64,000 nt of DNA, from the NCBI RefSeq assembly GCF_006715025.1, contig NZ_VFMK01000001.1:1922001-1986000 (forward strand). Direction: 5' to 3'. The DNA comes from Serratia fonticola (GTDB taxonomy: Bacteria; Pseudomonadota; Gammaproteobacteria; Enterobacterales; Enterobacteriaceae). A program made the position numbers and the translations under genes. This document shows, piece after piece, positions 31,938-39,861 of the stretch. The notes beneath the pieces were generated by a model. It was not told where the DNA came from. It did not search any database and worked only from the letters and a program-made list of their open reading frames with translations. The first letter of the stretch is position 1, and each line of letters begins with the position of its first letter.

Positions 31938-32576
31938 CTAATCCGCCGCATATCCCTGTGCAGGTAAGCGTTCGCCGTCTAGCCAGGCTGCGTTATCGCG
32001 CATGATAAGCCGTCCTTCGATAAACCAGCTCACCACCAGTGGATAGAGGGTGTGCTCCTGGGTTTGCACGCGCTCAATCACGTCATCTTCGCTGTCGTCA
32101 GGGAAGATAGGCACTTTGGCTTGGAGGATCACCGGGCCACCGTCAAGCTGCTCGGTGACAAAGTGCACAGAGGTGCCATGCTCGCTGTCACCGTTGTCGA
32201 TAGCCTGGCGGTGAGTATGCAAGCCGGGATATTTTGGCAGCAGGGAAGGGTGGATATTCAGCATGCGTCCGGCATAGTGCTGGACAAAGGTATTGCTGAG
32301 GATGCGCATATAACCGGCCAGCACCACCAGATCGGGTTGATACTGGTCGATGGCTTGCGCCAGTGCGGTGTCAAACGCTTCACGATCGGCAAAGGTTTTG
32401 GCATCCAGCGCATGCGCATCGATACCCGCTTCCTGTGCACGTTGCAGGCCATAAGCCTGGGCTTTATTGCTGAATACCGCCACGATAGTGGCGGCAATCC
32501 GGCCCTGTTGGCAGGCATCAATCAGCGCCTGGAGATTACTCCCCTGGCCGGAGACTAACACCACAATCTTTTTCAT
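31938..32576 (-). CDS. purN: Phosphoribosylglycinamide formyltransferase 1
   Basis: A 212-residue enzyme of the third step of purine synthesis; it formylates GAR using 10-formyl-THF. The substrate loop VLVSGQGSNLQALIDAC, the catalytic Asn-His region MLNIHPSLLPKYPGLHTHRQA and the essential aspartate in HFVTEQLDGGPVI are present. ATG 32576 shares a base with the purM stop codon (TGATG), giving translational coupling; the GTG just upstream is less likely. Same length as E. coli PurN. Confidence 0.97.
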   Translation of the reverse strand: MKKIVVLVSGQGSNLQALIDACQQGRIAATIVAVFSNKAQAYGLQRAQEAGIDAHALDAKTFADREAFDTALAQAIDQYQPDLVVLAGYMRILSNTFVQHYAGRMLNIHPSLLPKYPGLHTHRQAIDNGDSEHGTSVHFVTEQLDGGPVILQAKVPIFPDDSEDDVIERVQTQEHTLYPLVVSWFIEGRLIMRDNAAWLDGERLPAQGYAAD

Positions 32577-33613
32577 CACTGAATAACCACTTGTTGTTCG
32601 TCAGAAGAAGCGGTCAGTTTACCGATCTTCCAGGCTTTTTCACCTGCGGCAGTCAACAAGGCAAGCGCTTTTTCCACGGACTCTTCCGGCAGTGCAATCA
32701 CCATACCGACACCACAGTTAAAGGTGCGGTACATTTCATGACGGCTAACGTTGCCCGCCTGTTGTAGCCAACCGAAGACGGCAGGCCATTGCCAGCTTGA
32801 TTCGTCGATCACCGCCTGCATGCCTGCCGGCAACACTCGCGGGATGTTTTCCCAGAAACCGCCGCCGGTCAGGTGGGCGATGGCGTGAACCTCGACGTTA
32901 TCAATCAGTTCCAGCACGGATTTGACGTAAATCTTGGTGGGGGCGAGCAGATGGTCCGCCAGCGGTTTACCGTCCAGCGTGGTCGTGGTGGGATCGGTGT
33001 TGCTCACTTCCAGAATTTTGCGTACCAACGAGTAGCCGTTGGAGTGCGGGCCTGATGCGCCAAGCGCAATCAAGGCATCGCCAGGCTGTACTTTGCTGCC
33101 GTCGATGATCTCGGATTTCTCAACCACGCCCACGCAGAAACCGGCTACGTCATAGTCTTCGCCGTGATACATGCCTGGCATTTCGGCGGTTTCGCCACCC
33201 ACCAGCGCGCAACCAGATTGTTTACACCCTTCGGCGATCCCGCTGATCACGCTGGCAGCGGTATCCACGTCCAGTTTGCCGGTGGCGTAGTAATCCAGGA
33301 AGAACAACGGCTCTGCGCCTTGAACCACCAGGTCATTGACGCACATTGCCACCAGATCGATACCGATGGTGTCGTGGCGTTTCAGATCCATCGCCAGACG
33401 CAGTTTGGTGCCTACGCCGTCAGTACCGGAAACCAGAATCGGTTCGCGATACTTCTGCGGTAATGCACACAGGGCGCCAAAACCGCCCAGGCCACCCATC
33501 ACTTCAGGGCGGCGAGTCTGTTTTACTACACCTTTGATGCGGTCTACCAATGCGTTGCCAGCATCGATGTCGACACCTGCGTCTTTATAGCTGAGAGAGG
33601 TTTTGTCGGTCAC
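32576..33613 (-). CDS. purM: Phosphoribosylformylglycinamidine cyclo-ligase (AIR synthetase)
   Basis: A 345-residue enzyme, identical in length to E. coli PurM, that closes the imidazole ring to give AIR with ATP. It starts with GTG at 33613, as E. coli purM also does. Conserved parts are [20 protein letters not shown], the ATP-binding [14 protein letters not shown] and [29 protein letters not shown], and [15 protein letters not shown]. First gene of purMN, with a PurR box in the upstream divergent region. Confidence 0.97.
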   Translation of the reverse strand: MTDKTSLSYKDAGVDIDAGNALVDRIKGVVKQTRRPEVMGGLGGFGALCALPQKYREPILVSGTDGVGTKLRLAMDLKRHDTIGIDLVAMCVNDLVVQGAEPLFFLDYYATGKLDVDTAASVISGIAEGCKQSGCALVGGETAEMPGMYHGEDYDVAGFCVGVVEKSEIIDGSKVQPGDALIALGASGPHSNGYSLVRKILEVSNTDPTTTTLDGKPLADHLLAPTKIYVKSVLELIDNVEVHAIAHLTGGGFWENIPRVLPAGMQAVIDESSWQWPAVFGWLQQAGNVSRHEMYRTFNCGVGMVIALPEESVEKALALLTAAGEKAWKIGKLTASSDEQQVVIQ

Positions 33614-33698
33614 TGCGCGATCCCCACGACGGTTTGCGGTTTGAAAACGGTGCTTCCGGCGTTAATTCCGGAACAAGGCGCCGCAATTCTAACAGCGC

Positions 33699-33714
33699 AA
33701 GCAATCGTTTGCGA
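33699..33714. promoter_or_regulatory. PurR operator for purMN
   Basis: AAGCAATCGTTTGCGA matches 13 of 16 positions of the palindromic Pur box ACGCAAACGTTTGCGT. It lies in the divergent purM/upp gap, as the E. coli purMN operator does. Repression would be by PurR with hypoxanthine or guanine. Confidence 0.8.
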
Positions 33715-33868
33715 GGGCCATGTGAGCTTGCTCCAACTTTTCATCGTATATACTGATTATCGATCTTTTGTTGATCTCGATCGGGCTATAGGTAGTGGCG
33801 TGATCAGGAAAAGGAGGTATAATCCGGCGATTTTTTTGGCCGTCAAGCGCCTTAATAGGAGAAAAATG

Positions 33869-34495
33869 ATGAAGATCGTTGAGGTGAAACACCCGCTAGT
33901 GAAACACAAGCTTGGTCTGATGCGCGAACACGATATTAGTACCAAACGCTTTCGTGAGCTGGCTTCTGAAGTGGGTAGTTTGCTGACCTATGAAGCGACA
34001 GCCGATCTGGCGACAGAAAAAGTCACCATTGAAGGTTGGTGTGGGCCGGTTGAAATTGAGCAGATCAAAGGGAAAAAAATTACCGTAGTGCCCATCCTGC
34101 GTGCAGGTCTTGGCATGATGGAAGGGGTGCTGGAGCATGTACCGAGCGCGCGTATCAGCGTTGTTGGGGTTTACCGCAATGAAGAAACCCTGGAGCCGGT
34201 GCCGTATTTCCAGAAGCTGGTTTCCAACATTGAAGAACGTATGGCGTTGGTTGTTGACCCTATGCTGGCGACCGGTGGTTCGATGATCGCCACTATCGAC
34301 CTGCTGAAGAAGGCGGGTTGCAGCAGCATCAAGGTGCTGGTACTGGTTGCTGCACCTGAAGGGATCGCCGCGCTGGAGAAAGCGCACCCGGATGTGGAGT
34401 TGTACACTGCGTCTATCGATCAGTGCCTGAATGAGAAAGGGTACATTGTGCCTGGCCTGGGTGATGCGGGCGATAAGATATTTGGTACCAAATAA
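33869..34495 (+). CDS. upp: Uracil phosphoribosyltransferase
   Basis: A 208-residue enzyme, same length as E. coli Upp, that converts uracil plus PRPP to UMP. It has [15 protein letters not shown] PRPP contacts ([22 protein letters not shown]), the PRPP loop [22 protein letters not shown] and the uracil-binding end [22 protein letters not shown] at 33857-33861 sits seven bases before ATG 33869; an adjacent ATG at 33866 is too close. The frame extends far upstream through the promoter, which is not coding. Divergent from purMN. Confidence 0.97.
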   Translation: MKIVEVKHPLVKHKLGLMREHDISTKRFRELASEVGSLLTYEATADLATEKVTIEGWCGPVEIEQIKGKKITVVPILRAGLGMMEGVLEHVPSARISVVGVYRNEETLEPVPYFQKLVSNIEERMALVVDPMLATGGSMIATIDLLKKAGCSSIKVLVLVAAPEGIAALEKAHPDVELYTASIDQCLNEKGYIVPGLGDAGDKIFGTK

Positions 34496-34499
34496 AAAG

Positions 34500-34527
34500 A
34501 TAAGCCGACCAGAGAGTCGGCTTTTTA
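34500..34527 (+). terminator. Rho-independent terminator after upp
   Basis: The stem AAGCCGAC / GTCGGCTT with a six-base loop (cagaga) is followed by TTTT, directly after the upp stop codon. It separates upp from the ERIC and uraA. Confidence 0.85.
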
Positions 34528-34654
34528 ATGCTCGTCGTCTTTCAAGCTACAGCGTTGTTGTCTGCGGGCGCTAACCCCAGTCACTTATTATAAATAAGCT
34601 CCTGGGGATTAACGTCCTTGCCGCCTGGCTGTAACTTGAAATCCATAGAGCATT
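34527..34654. repeat. ERIC repeat between upp and uraA
   Basis: A full-length ERIC of about 128 bp. The ends AATGCTC (34527-34533) and GAGCATT (34648-34654) are inverted. The inner CTTTCAAGCTACAGC / GCTGTAACTTGAAA arms and the core CCCCAGTCACTTAT / AAGCTCCTGGGG match the copy at 415-540. It abuts the upp terminator and ends about 50 bp before uraA. Confidence 0.9.
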
Positions 34655-34702
34655 CATAGTCAAACTAACACAACTGATAATAGCCAAGAGGAAAAACACC
34701 CC

Positions 34703-35992
34703 ATGACCCGTCGCGCCATTGGCGTTAGTGAACGCCCGCCGTTGTTGCAGACCATCCCACTCAGCTTCCAGCACCTGTTCGCGATGTTCGGGGCGACCGT
34801 ACTGGTGCCCATTCTGTTCAAGATCAACCCAGCGACGGTGCTGCTGTTTAACGGCATTGGTACGTTGCTGTATCTGTTTATCTGTAAGGGCAAGATCCCG
34901 GCTTATCTGGGCTCCAGTTTTGCGTTTATTTCTCCGGTGCTGTTGTTGTTACCGCTGGGCTATGAAGTGGCGCTGGGCGGGTTCATCATGTGTGGTGTGC
35001 TGTTCTGCCTGGTCGCCTTGATTGTGAAGAAAGCCGGAACCGGTTGGTTGGATGTGATGTTCCCGCCTGCGGCTATGGGGGCCATCGTTGCCGTTATCGG
35101 CCTGGAGTTGGCGGGTGTAGCAGCCAATATGGCCGGGTTGTTGCCAGCTGAAGGGACAAGTGCGGACAGCACCACCATCACCATTTCACTGGTGACGCTG
35201 GGGGTGACCGTGCTGGGGTCGGTACTGTTCCGTGGCTTCCTGGCGATTATCCCAATCCTGATCGGGGTCTTGGTGGGTTATGCGCTGTCGTTCGTGATGG
35301 GCGTGGTGGATCTGACGCCAATCCGTGAGGCGCACTGGTTTGCTTTGCCTACTTTCTACACCCCTCGCTTTGAGTGGTTTGCCATCTTTACCATTCTGCC
35401 TGCCGCGCTGGTGGTGATTGCCGAACACGTTGGCCACCTGGTGGTAACGGCGAATATCGTCAAAAAAGATTTGTTGCGTGAGCCAGGCCTGCATCGTTCG
35501 ATGTTTGCCAATGGGATCTCCACCGTGATTTCCGGCTTCTTTGGTTCAACGCCGAATACTACCTATGGTGAGAACATTGGCGTGATGGCGATTACCAAGG
35601 TTTACAGCACCTGGGTGATCGGCGGTGCGGCCATTCTGGCTATCCTGCTTTCTTGCGTCGGCAAACTGGCGGCGGCGATCCAGGCCGTACCGGTGCCGGT
35701 CATGGGCGGTGTTTCTCTGCTGCTGTATGGGGTTATTGGTGCTTCGGGTATCCGCGTATTGATCGAATCCAAAGTGGATTACAACAAAGCGCAGAACCTG
35801 ATCCTGACGTCAGTGATCCTGATTATCGGCGTGAGTGGCGCGAAAGTGCATATTGGTGCGGCAGAATTGAAAGGCATGGCGCTGGCGACCATTGTCGGTA
35901 TTGGTCTGAGCCTGTTGTTTAAATTGATCAGCCTGTATCGCAAGGAAGAAGAAGTGATCGACGTGCCGGAAGAACGGTTGGACCATAAATAA
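34703..35992 (+). CDS. uraA: Uracil:proton symporter UraA
   Basis: A 429-residue nucleobase transporter (E. coli UraA is 429). It has 14 membrane segments by family, the substrate-binding half-helix regions FAMFGATVLVPILFKINPA and SSFAFISPVLL, the conserved glutamate in VVIAEHVGHL and the NCS2 signature FGSTPNTTYGENIGVMAITKVYS. It imports uracil for Upp, the gene next door. AAGAGGAAA lies before the ATG. The ERIC between upp and uraA probably means that uraA has its own promoter or depends on readthrough. Confidence 0.97.
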   Translation: MTRRAIGVSERPPLLQTIPLSFQHLFAMFGATVLVPILFKINPATVLLFNGIGTLLYLFICKGKIPAYLGSSFAFISPVLLLLPLGYEVALGGFIMCGVLFCLVALIVKKAGTGWLDVMFPPAAMGAIVAVIGLELAGVAANMAGLLPAEGTSADSTTITISLVTLGVTVLGSVLFRGFLAIIPILIGVLVGYALSFVMGVVDLTPIREAHWFALPTFYTPRFEWFAIFTILPAALVVIAEHVGHLVVTANIVKKDLLREPGLHRSMFANGISTVISGFFGSTPNTTYGENIGVMAITKVYSTWVIGGAAILAILLSCVGKLAAAIQAVPVPVMGGVSLLLYGVIGASGIRVLIESKVDYNKAQNLILTSVILIIGVSGAKVHIGAAELKGMALATIVGIGLSLLFKLISLYRKEEEVIDVPEERLDHK

Positions 35993-36024
35993 CCGTCAGA
36001 GGCATATCAGCGCGAGGCTGATTA

Positions 36025-36059
36025 CCAATGTTCCTCTCCTGAACGGTGAGGAGCATTGG
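36025..36059. terminator. Hairpin terminator downstream of uraA
   Basis: A 12-bp stem with one mismatch (CCAATGTTCCTC / GAGGAGCATTGG) around an 11-base loop, followed by CTTTATG. It sits between convergent uraA and the FidL-like gene and could act on both. Confidence 0.65.
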
Positions 36060-36105
36060 CTTTATGTTTAGGCAGTATGACCGCACATCCGCCAACGAGG
36101 TCCGT

Positions 36106-36606
36106 TTATAATCGATTACAGTATAAGAGAGGAATATCGGTTTCATAGATGACATACCCTTGCTTACCTTGGGGGCGTATGGTGTAGCTGGCTAAACTGT
36201 TTACTTTTGAAAAAATGTCTGGCACAAGGCGTTTTTCGACATTTTCAGGGATGGTATCTCTGGCATATTTATTGATGTAGAGCGTTTTGAAAAAATACAA
36301 CCCATGATTATCAACCTGATAGCTGGTGATGACATCACGCCGGATATAGTACGTGTTCTCTCCATCATAAAAGTTAGCGGTTAATGAGAATTGGCCTCTT
36401 CCATCCTCTCTGTGACTATTACCTTTTAAATTTATGATGATATTATAATTGGCGACCACTTCAGGTTTGGGTTTGTAAAATTTATAGTAAATATTAGTTT
36501 CGCAAGAGATCGTTTCTGTTTTATTTTTTGATTGAAAGAAATAATATGCCGTCATCAGTACAGCACAGGTTAGCAATAACGAAGGGATGATGATTTTAGT
36601 CTTCAT
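36106..36606 (-). CDS. FidL-like membrane-anchored periplasmic protein (pair 1)
   Basis: A 166-residue protein with one N-terminal membrane helix (IIIPSLLLTCAVLMTAYYFF) and a beta-rich extracytoplasmic domain. Two cysteines, in SCETNIYYKF and near the C-terminus (LLYCNRL), could pair. It resembles the FidL-like family found beside MarT/ToxR-type regulators. Its ATG overlaps the end of the regulator gene by 11 bases (ATGAAGACTAA), so the two are made together. By analogy with ToxR-ToxS it may stabilise or modulate the regulator's periplasmic domain; this is inference. AT-rich compared with the flanking core genes. Confidence 0.75.
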   Translation of the reverse strand: MKTKIIIPSLLLTCAVLMTAYYFFQSKNKTETISCETNIYYKFYKPKPEVVANYNIIINLKGNSHREDGRGQFSLTANFYDGENTYYIRRDVITSYQVDNHGLYFFKTLYINKYARDTIPENVEKRLVPDIFSKVNSLASYTIRPQGKQGYVIYETDIPLLYCNRL

Positions 36607-37396
36607 AGCCGGTCCAGTGAAATGATTTACAATTGCTTTTTAAATTGCCATCAATACTGTTTTCACATAAAATAATTGATTCCCTTTTAACTTCTTTATT
36701 ATCAAAGTAATATAAAAATCGCTTCCCCGTGCTGTCACAGGCGATTTCTCGTTTGATGACTCTTGAATTAACATATGAGAGTGTCAGATTTTCTGAGCCG
36801 CCATATATTTCACAACTTTTATACTGCCCTAATAAAGGATAAACCTTCGCCAAAGGTGTGTTTGCTGTGTAAATATAAATCGAAGAGATAATAACGATAC
36901 CAACCAAAATAAAGAAATAAAGGTATTTTGATTTTTTGGCCGCTTTAGGTTTTTTTGTTTCTAATTCATTGTTTTCTGATAATAATTCTGGTTCTTTTTC
37001 TGTCTCAGTATACTGGTTTTTAGGTTCTGTTGGTTTGCCGGATTCCATATCCTCATTGAACAGTTCAATAGTAAATTCCCGAGGGATATTGAACCCGGAG
37101 CGTGGCGTTGTTTTAATGATGTTTTTATCCAGCCCTAACGAGCAGAGGTTTTTTCTCAAGATATAGATATGCTGATAAAGCGTATTAGTACCAACAATTA
37201 CGCCTTTCTTTCCCCAAATGTCGTTGATAAGATCGTCGGGAGAGACAATGTCATGGTTAGCTGCAAGGAGTTTCTGTAGGCATTTAGCGGCTGGGCTCGA
37301 CAGCTTGATTTTTACTTCTGATTTATTTAGCTCGAAAATATCTCCACTCTCAATGTTATAAACTATTTTTTCATCTATCAGGTAGTACCCCATCAT
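36596..37396 (-). CDS. ToxR/MarT-like membrane-bound transcriptional regulator (pair 1)
   Basis: About 266 residues. The N-terminal winged-helix OmpR/ToxR-type DNA-binding domain has the typical SSPAAKCLQKLLAANHDIVSPDDLINDIWG and YILRKNLCSLGLDKNIIKTTPRSGFNI segments. A polar linker rich in E, N and K follows, then one transmembrane helix (YLYFFILVGIVIISSIYIYT) and a small periplasmic domain with four cysteines. It should regulate while membrane-bound, like ToxR, CadC or MarT. A frame extension to 37447 exists; ATG 37396 has GGGA before it. Target genes are not proven, but the fimbrial operon 7 kb away and a second such pair at its other side suggest adhesin control. Confidence 0.8.
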   Translation of the reverse strand: MMGYYLIDEKIVYNIESGDIFELNKSEVKIKLSSPAAKCLQKLLAANHDIVSPDDLINDIWGKKGVIVGTNTLYQHIYILRKNLCSLGLDKNIIKTTPRSGFNIPREFTIELFNEDMESGKPTEPKNQYTETEKEPELLSENNELETKKPKAAKKSKYLYFFILVGIVIISSIYIYTANTPLAKVYPLLGQYKSCEIYGGSENLTLSYVNSRVIKREIACDSTGKRFLYYFDNKEVKRESIILCENSIDGNLKSNCKSFHWTGYED

Positions 37397-37644
37397 CTCA
37401 ATCCCGCTGGGCAGTGAATATCTTTTCAAGAATAAGATTAATCTCATAACATGTAAAGGATTTGTCCTATGTTGGTGGATTACTGGTCAGGCGTGTGGTC
37501 AGCGGTTTTTAATCTCTTTTTTGAATGGTGTTATCAACAGGACAGGGGAAGGTAACGGGGTGGCGGTGGATCTCTAAGGCAATCTGGCGATGACATGGCG
37601 ATGATCGCCATTAATCTAAGGGCGAATAGTCGCCCTCGTTACAT

Positions 37645-38136
37645 TTATGGTTTGGCAGGCTGTTCTGTTGTGCCATCTGTCTGCTGAGCCTTATTATCCA
37701 TGCTGTTTTTAAGCTCTTCGGTCTTTGCTTTGGCCTGTTGGGTCAGATCGTTGGCGCCGTTGATCGCGTCATTCTTGATGCTTTTCGCCTGATCGATCAA
37801 TTGCTGGCTTTGTTTATCAGCACTCTGTTTGATGGCATCAGCCTTGGCTTTGGCATCGTTGGTGATAGCGTCAGCCTGCTTAGAGGCGTCATCTTTAATC
37901 GCCGAGGCTTGGTCCTTCAACTGATCGGCTTCGTTTGCGGCGGCCTTTTTGATTTCATCAGCTTTGGCTTTGGCGCTGTCGGTCAATTGATCGGCTTTTT
38001 TCGCTGCGGCATCCTTCATTTGTTCTGCGCTGTCTTTGGCTTTATCCAGTTTGTTATCGACCTTGGAGGCATCATCACAACCCGCGACAAGTAAGCCAAT
38101 CAATGAGGCCAGCAGCACTTTATTCCATGATTTCAT
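37645..38136 (-). CDS. Lipoprotein with long alanine/lysine-rich helical repeats
   Basis: A 163-residue lipoprotein. The signal peptide (MKSWNKVLLASLIGLLVAGC) ends in the lipobox LVAGC. Everything after is one hydrophilic helix built from recurring units such as AKAKADEIKKAA, DQLKDQASAIKDDASK and DAKAKADAIKQSADK, a roughly 11-residue periodicity seen in apolipoprotein/LEA-like amphipathic helices. It carries no known catalytic motif. It is probably anchored to the outer membrane with its helix in the periplasm; a stress or envelope role is a guess. The frame opens at 38229 but the signal peptide fixes ATG 38136. It lies between the regulator pair and hda, divergent from hda. Confidence 0.82.
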   Translation of the reverse strand: MKSWNKVLLASLIGLLVAGCDDASKVDNKLDKAKDSAEQMKDAAAKKADQLTDSAKAKADEIKKAAANEADQLKDQASAIKDDASKQADAITNDAKAKADAIKQSADKQSQQLIDQAKSIKNDAINGANDLTQQAKAKTEELKNSMDNKAQQTDGTTEQPAKP

Positions 38137-38375
38137 AGTCCAGAACCTTGCAGTTATCTTAAGTTTGGAAAGGGGAATTTGCCTTATCCATACTAGGACA
38201 GATTCGTCAAAAAATACAAATCTACACAATAGAAGATGCTGCTTTCACTGTGATACCTGCTTAAAGTTTGCCAATATGGCCAATTGTAGCGGCATAAAAA
38301 CCTGCGGTTCAACACTGCCTGCTTTCTGTGGTAGACTGGCGGCGTTTTCCTGCCAGTTTTGGTTGAGGTGCTTTT

Positions 38376-39077
38376 CTGAATACGCCGGCACAGCTTTCAC
38401 TGCCACTTTATCTTCCCGATGATGAAACTTTCGCCAGTTTTTATCCGGGGGAGAACCCATCCCTATTAGCCGCGATCCAGTCTGCTGTCCGTCAGGAGCA
38501 TGGTAGTTATATCTATTTCTGGTCACGCGAAGGCGGCGGCCGCAGCCATCTGCTGCATGCAGCCTGTGGCGAACTTTCTCAACGTGGCGAAGCGGTGGGT
38601 TATGTGCCGCTGGATAAACGTGCCTATTTCGTGCCTGAAGTACTGGACGGCATGGAACAGTTGGCATTGGTGTGCATCGATAACATTGAATGCATTTCCG
38701 GTGATGAAGCGTGGGAAATGGCGATTTTCAATCTCTATAACCGCATTCTGGAAACCGGCCGAACGCGCCTGTTTATTACTGGCGACCGTCCGCCGCGGCA
38801 ATTGAATTTGCGCTTGGCGGATCTGGCCTCTCGTCTGGATTGGGGGCAAATCTACAAGCTGCAACCCTTATCGGATGAAGAAAAATTGCAGGCACTGCAG
38901 TTACGCGCCAAATTACGCGGTTTTGAATTGCCAGAAGACGTTGGCCGTTTCCTGCTCAAGCGCCTGGATCGAGAAATGCGCACGTTGTTTATGACACTGG
39001 ATCAGCTCGATCGTGCGTCCATCACTGCCCAGCGTAAACTGACCATTCCATTTGTGAAGGACATTCTGGGGTTATAG
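38376..39077 (+). CDS. hda: Hda, DnaA regulatory inactivator (CTG start)
   Basis: A AAA+ protein that, with the DNA-loaded beta clamp, triggers ATP hydrolysis by DnaA and so limits replication initiation. Read from CTG 38376 the product is 233 residues, the same as E. coli Hda, beginning with the clamp-binding motif [17 protein letters not shown] lies five bases upstream. The first in-frame ATG or GTG start would give only 160 residues and lose the clamp motif and the nucleotide-binding [14 protein letters not shown]. coli hda is also known to start with CUG. Other conserved parts are [13 protein letters not shown] and [21 protein letters not shown]. Confidence 0.93.
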   Translation: MNTPAQLSLPLYLPDDETFASFYPGENPSLLAAIQSAVRQEHGSYIYFWSREGGGRSHLLHAACGELSQRGEAVGYVPLDKRAYFVPEVLDGMEQLALVCIDNIECISGDEAWEMAIFNLYNRILETGRTRLFITGDRPPRQLNLRLADLASRLDWGQIYKLQPLSDEEKLQALQLRAKLRGFELPEDVGRFLLKRLDREMRTLFMTLDQLDRASITAQRKLTIPFVKDILGL

Positions 39078-39301
39078 TCGGCATTGTTGCAACGATCAGC
39101 CATGAATAAGGAGATTCCCGCTGGTTATTCCTGCCCATCCTTGCGATTTCGCCAGGTTCACCATCGGTTTCGGAACAAAGCCTCTGTGCCAGAGCCGCCA
39201 AATAAATACGTGCGACGGGGCTTACCCCTGTTAAAGCGGTAACGCATTCATTTATCGCGTCACCCCGTGTTGATACTCAGCGCTGCTCTAGCAAACAGCC
39301 T

Positions 39302-39844
39302 TTATTGGTAGGCTTCAATACGTATCTGGGTGGTCATTTCAGTCAGGTCACGGATCTTGCTATGAGCCGCCATCGTCGGGAAACCAAGCGATAATTCAAG
39401 GGTCAACAGGTGTTCGTCGCCATATTGCCTGTTTTGCGTAAGCGAAGTTACCCGGGTGCCTGGCGTTAATATGACTGGTGTTCCCAAGGTGAGCCGCTGT
39501 TCGCCTGATTGTGGCGAACCGATCAGCACGTCAGTTGCTACACGATTAAATTTTGCCGATTTCAATGTAAGCTGCATCTTGCCTGCATGACCAAAGCGAA
39601 AATCGTGTGTGGCTCCATCTGATATGCCATTGAACAGGATGCTTATTGGCCCATTACCGGGGCACGTGGCGATCACGGTCAGCGCCTGTGTGGTGAAGAG
39701 ATCGTCGCGCGTTGCTGAATAAATCTGGTTACCTAACTGGATATCCGGGGGGGAGACTATCAGTTGACAGTCATCGGCCAGGCTATTCTTGGCCATCAAA
39801 CCTAATATCAGTATCAAAACCAGTCGACCGATCTTGGCGTTCAT
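39302..39844 (-). CDS. Fimbrial minor/tip subunit candidate
   Basis: 180 residues with a signal peptide (MNAKIGRLVLILILGLMAKNSLA) and a beta-rich mature part with two cysteines (DCQLIVSPP and ATCPGNG). It is the last gene of the chaperone-usher operon, 17 bp after the usher, with AGGAGA before its ATG. The position and size suggest a minor pilin or tip adhesin, but it does not resemble the two tandem subunits closely. Confidence 0.7.
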   Translation of the reverse strand: MNAKIGRLVLILILGLMAKNSLADDCQLIVSPPDIQLGNQIYSATRDDLFTTQALTVIATCPGNGPISILFNGISDGATHDFRFGHAGKMQLTLKSAKFNRVATDVLIGSPQSGEQRLTLGTPVILTPGTRVTSLTQNRQYGDEHLLTLELSLGFPTMAAHSKIRDLTEMTTQIRIEAYQ

Positions 39845-39861
39845 CTCTTATCTCCTGTTCT

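Noticed and set aside
33641..33868. Upstream extension of upp
   Set aside because: This stretch includes the PurR box and promoter region, and E. coli Upp starts at the residue encoded at 33869.
39102..39242. 46-codon frame after hda (MNKEIPAGYS)
   Set aside because: Basic, proline-rich chance-like composition and no good ribosome binding site; treated as intergenic.
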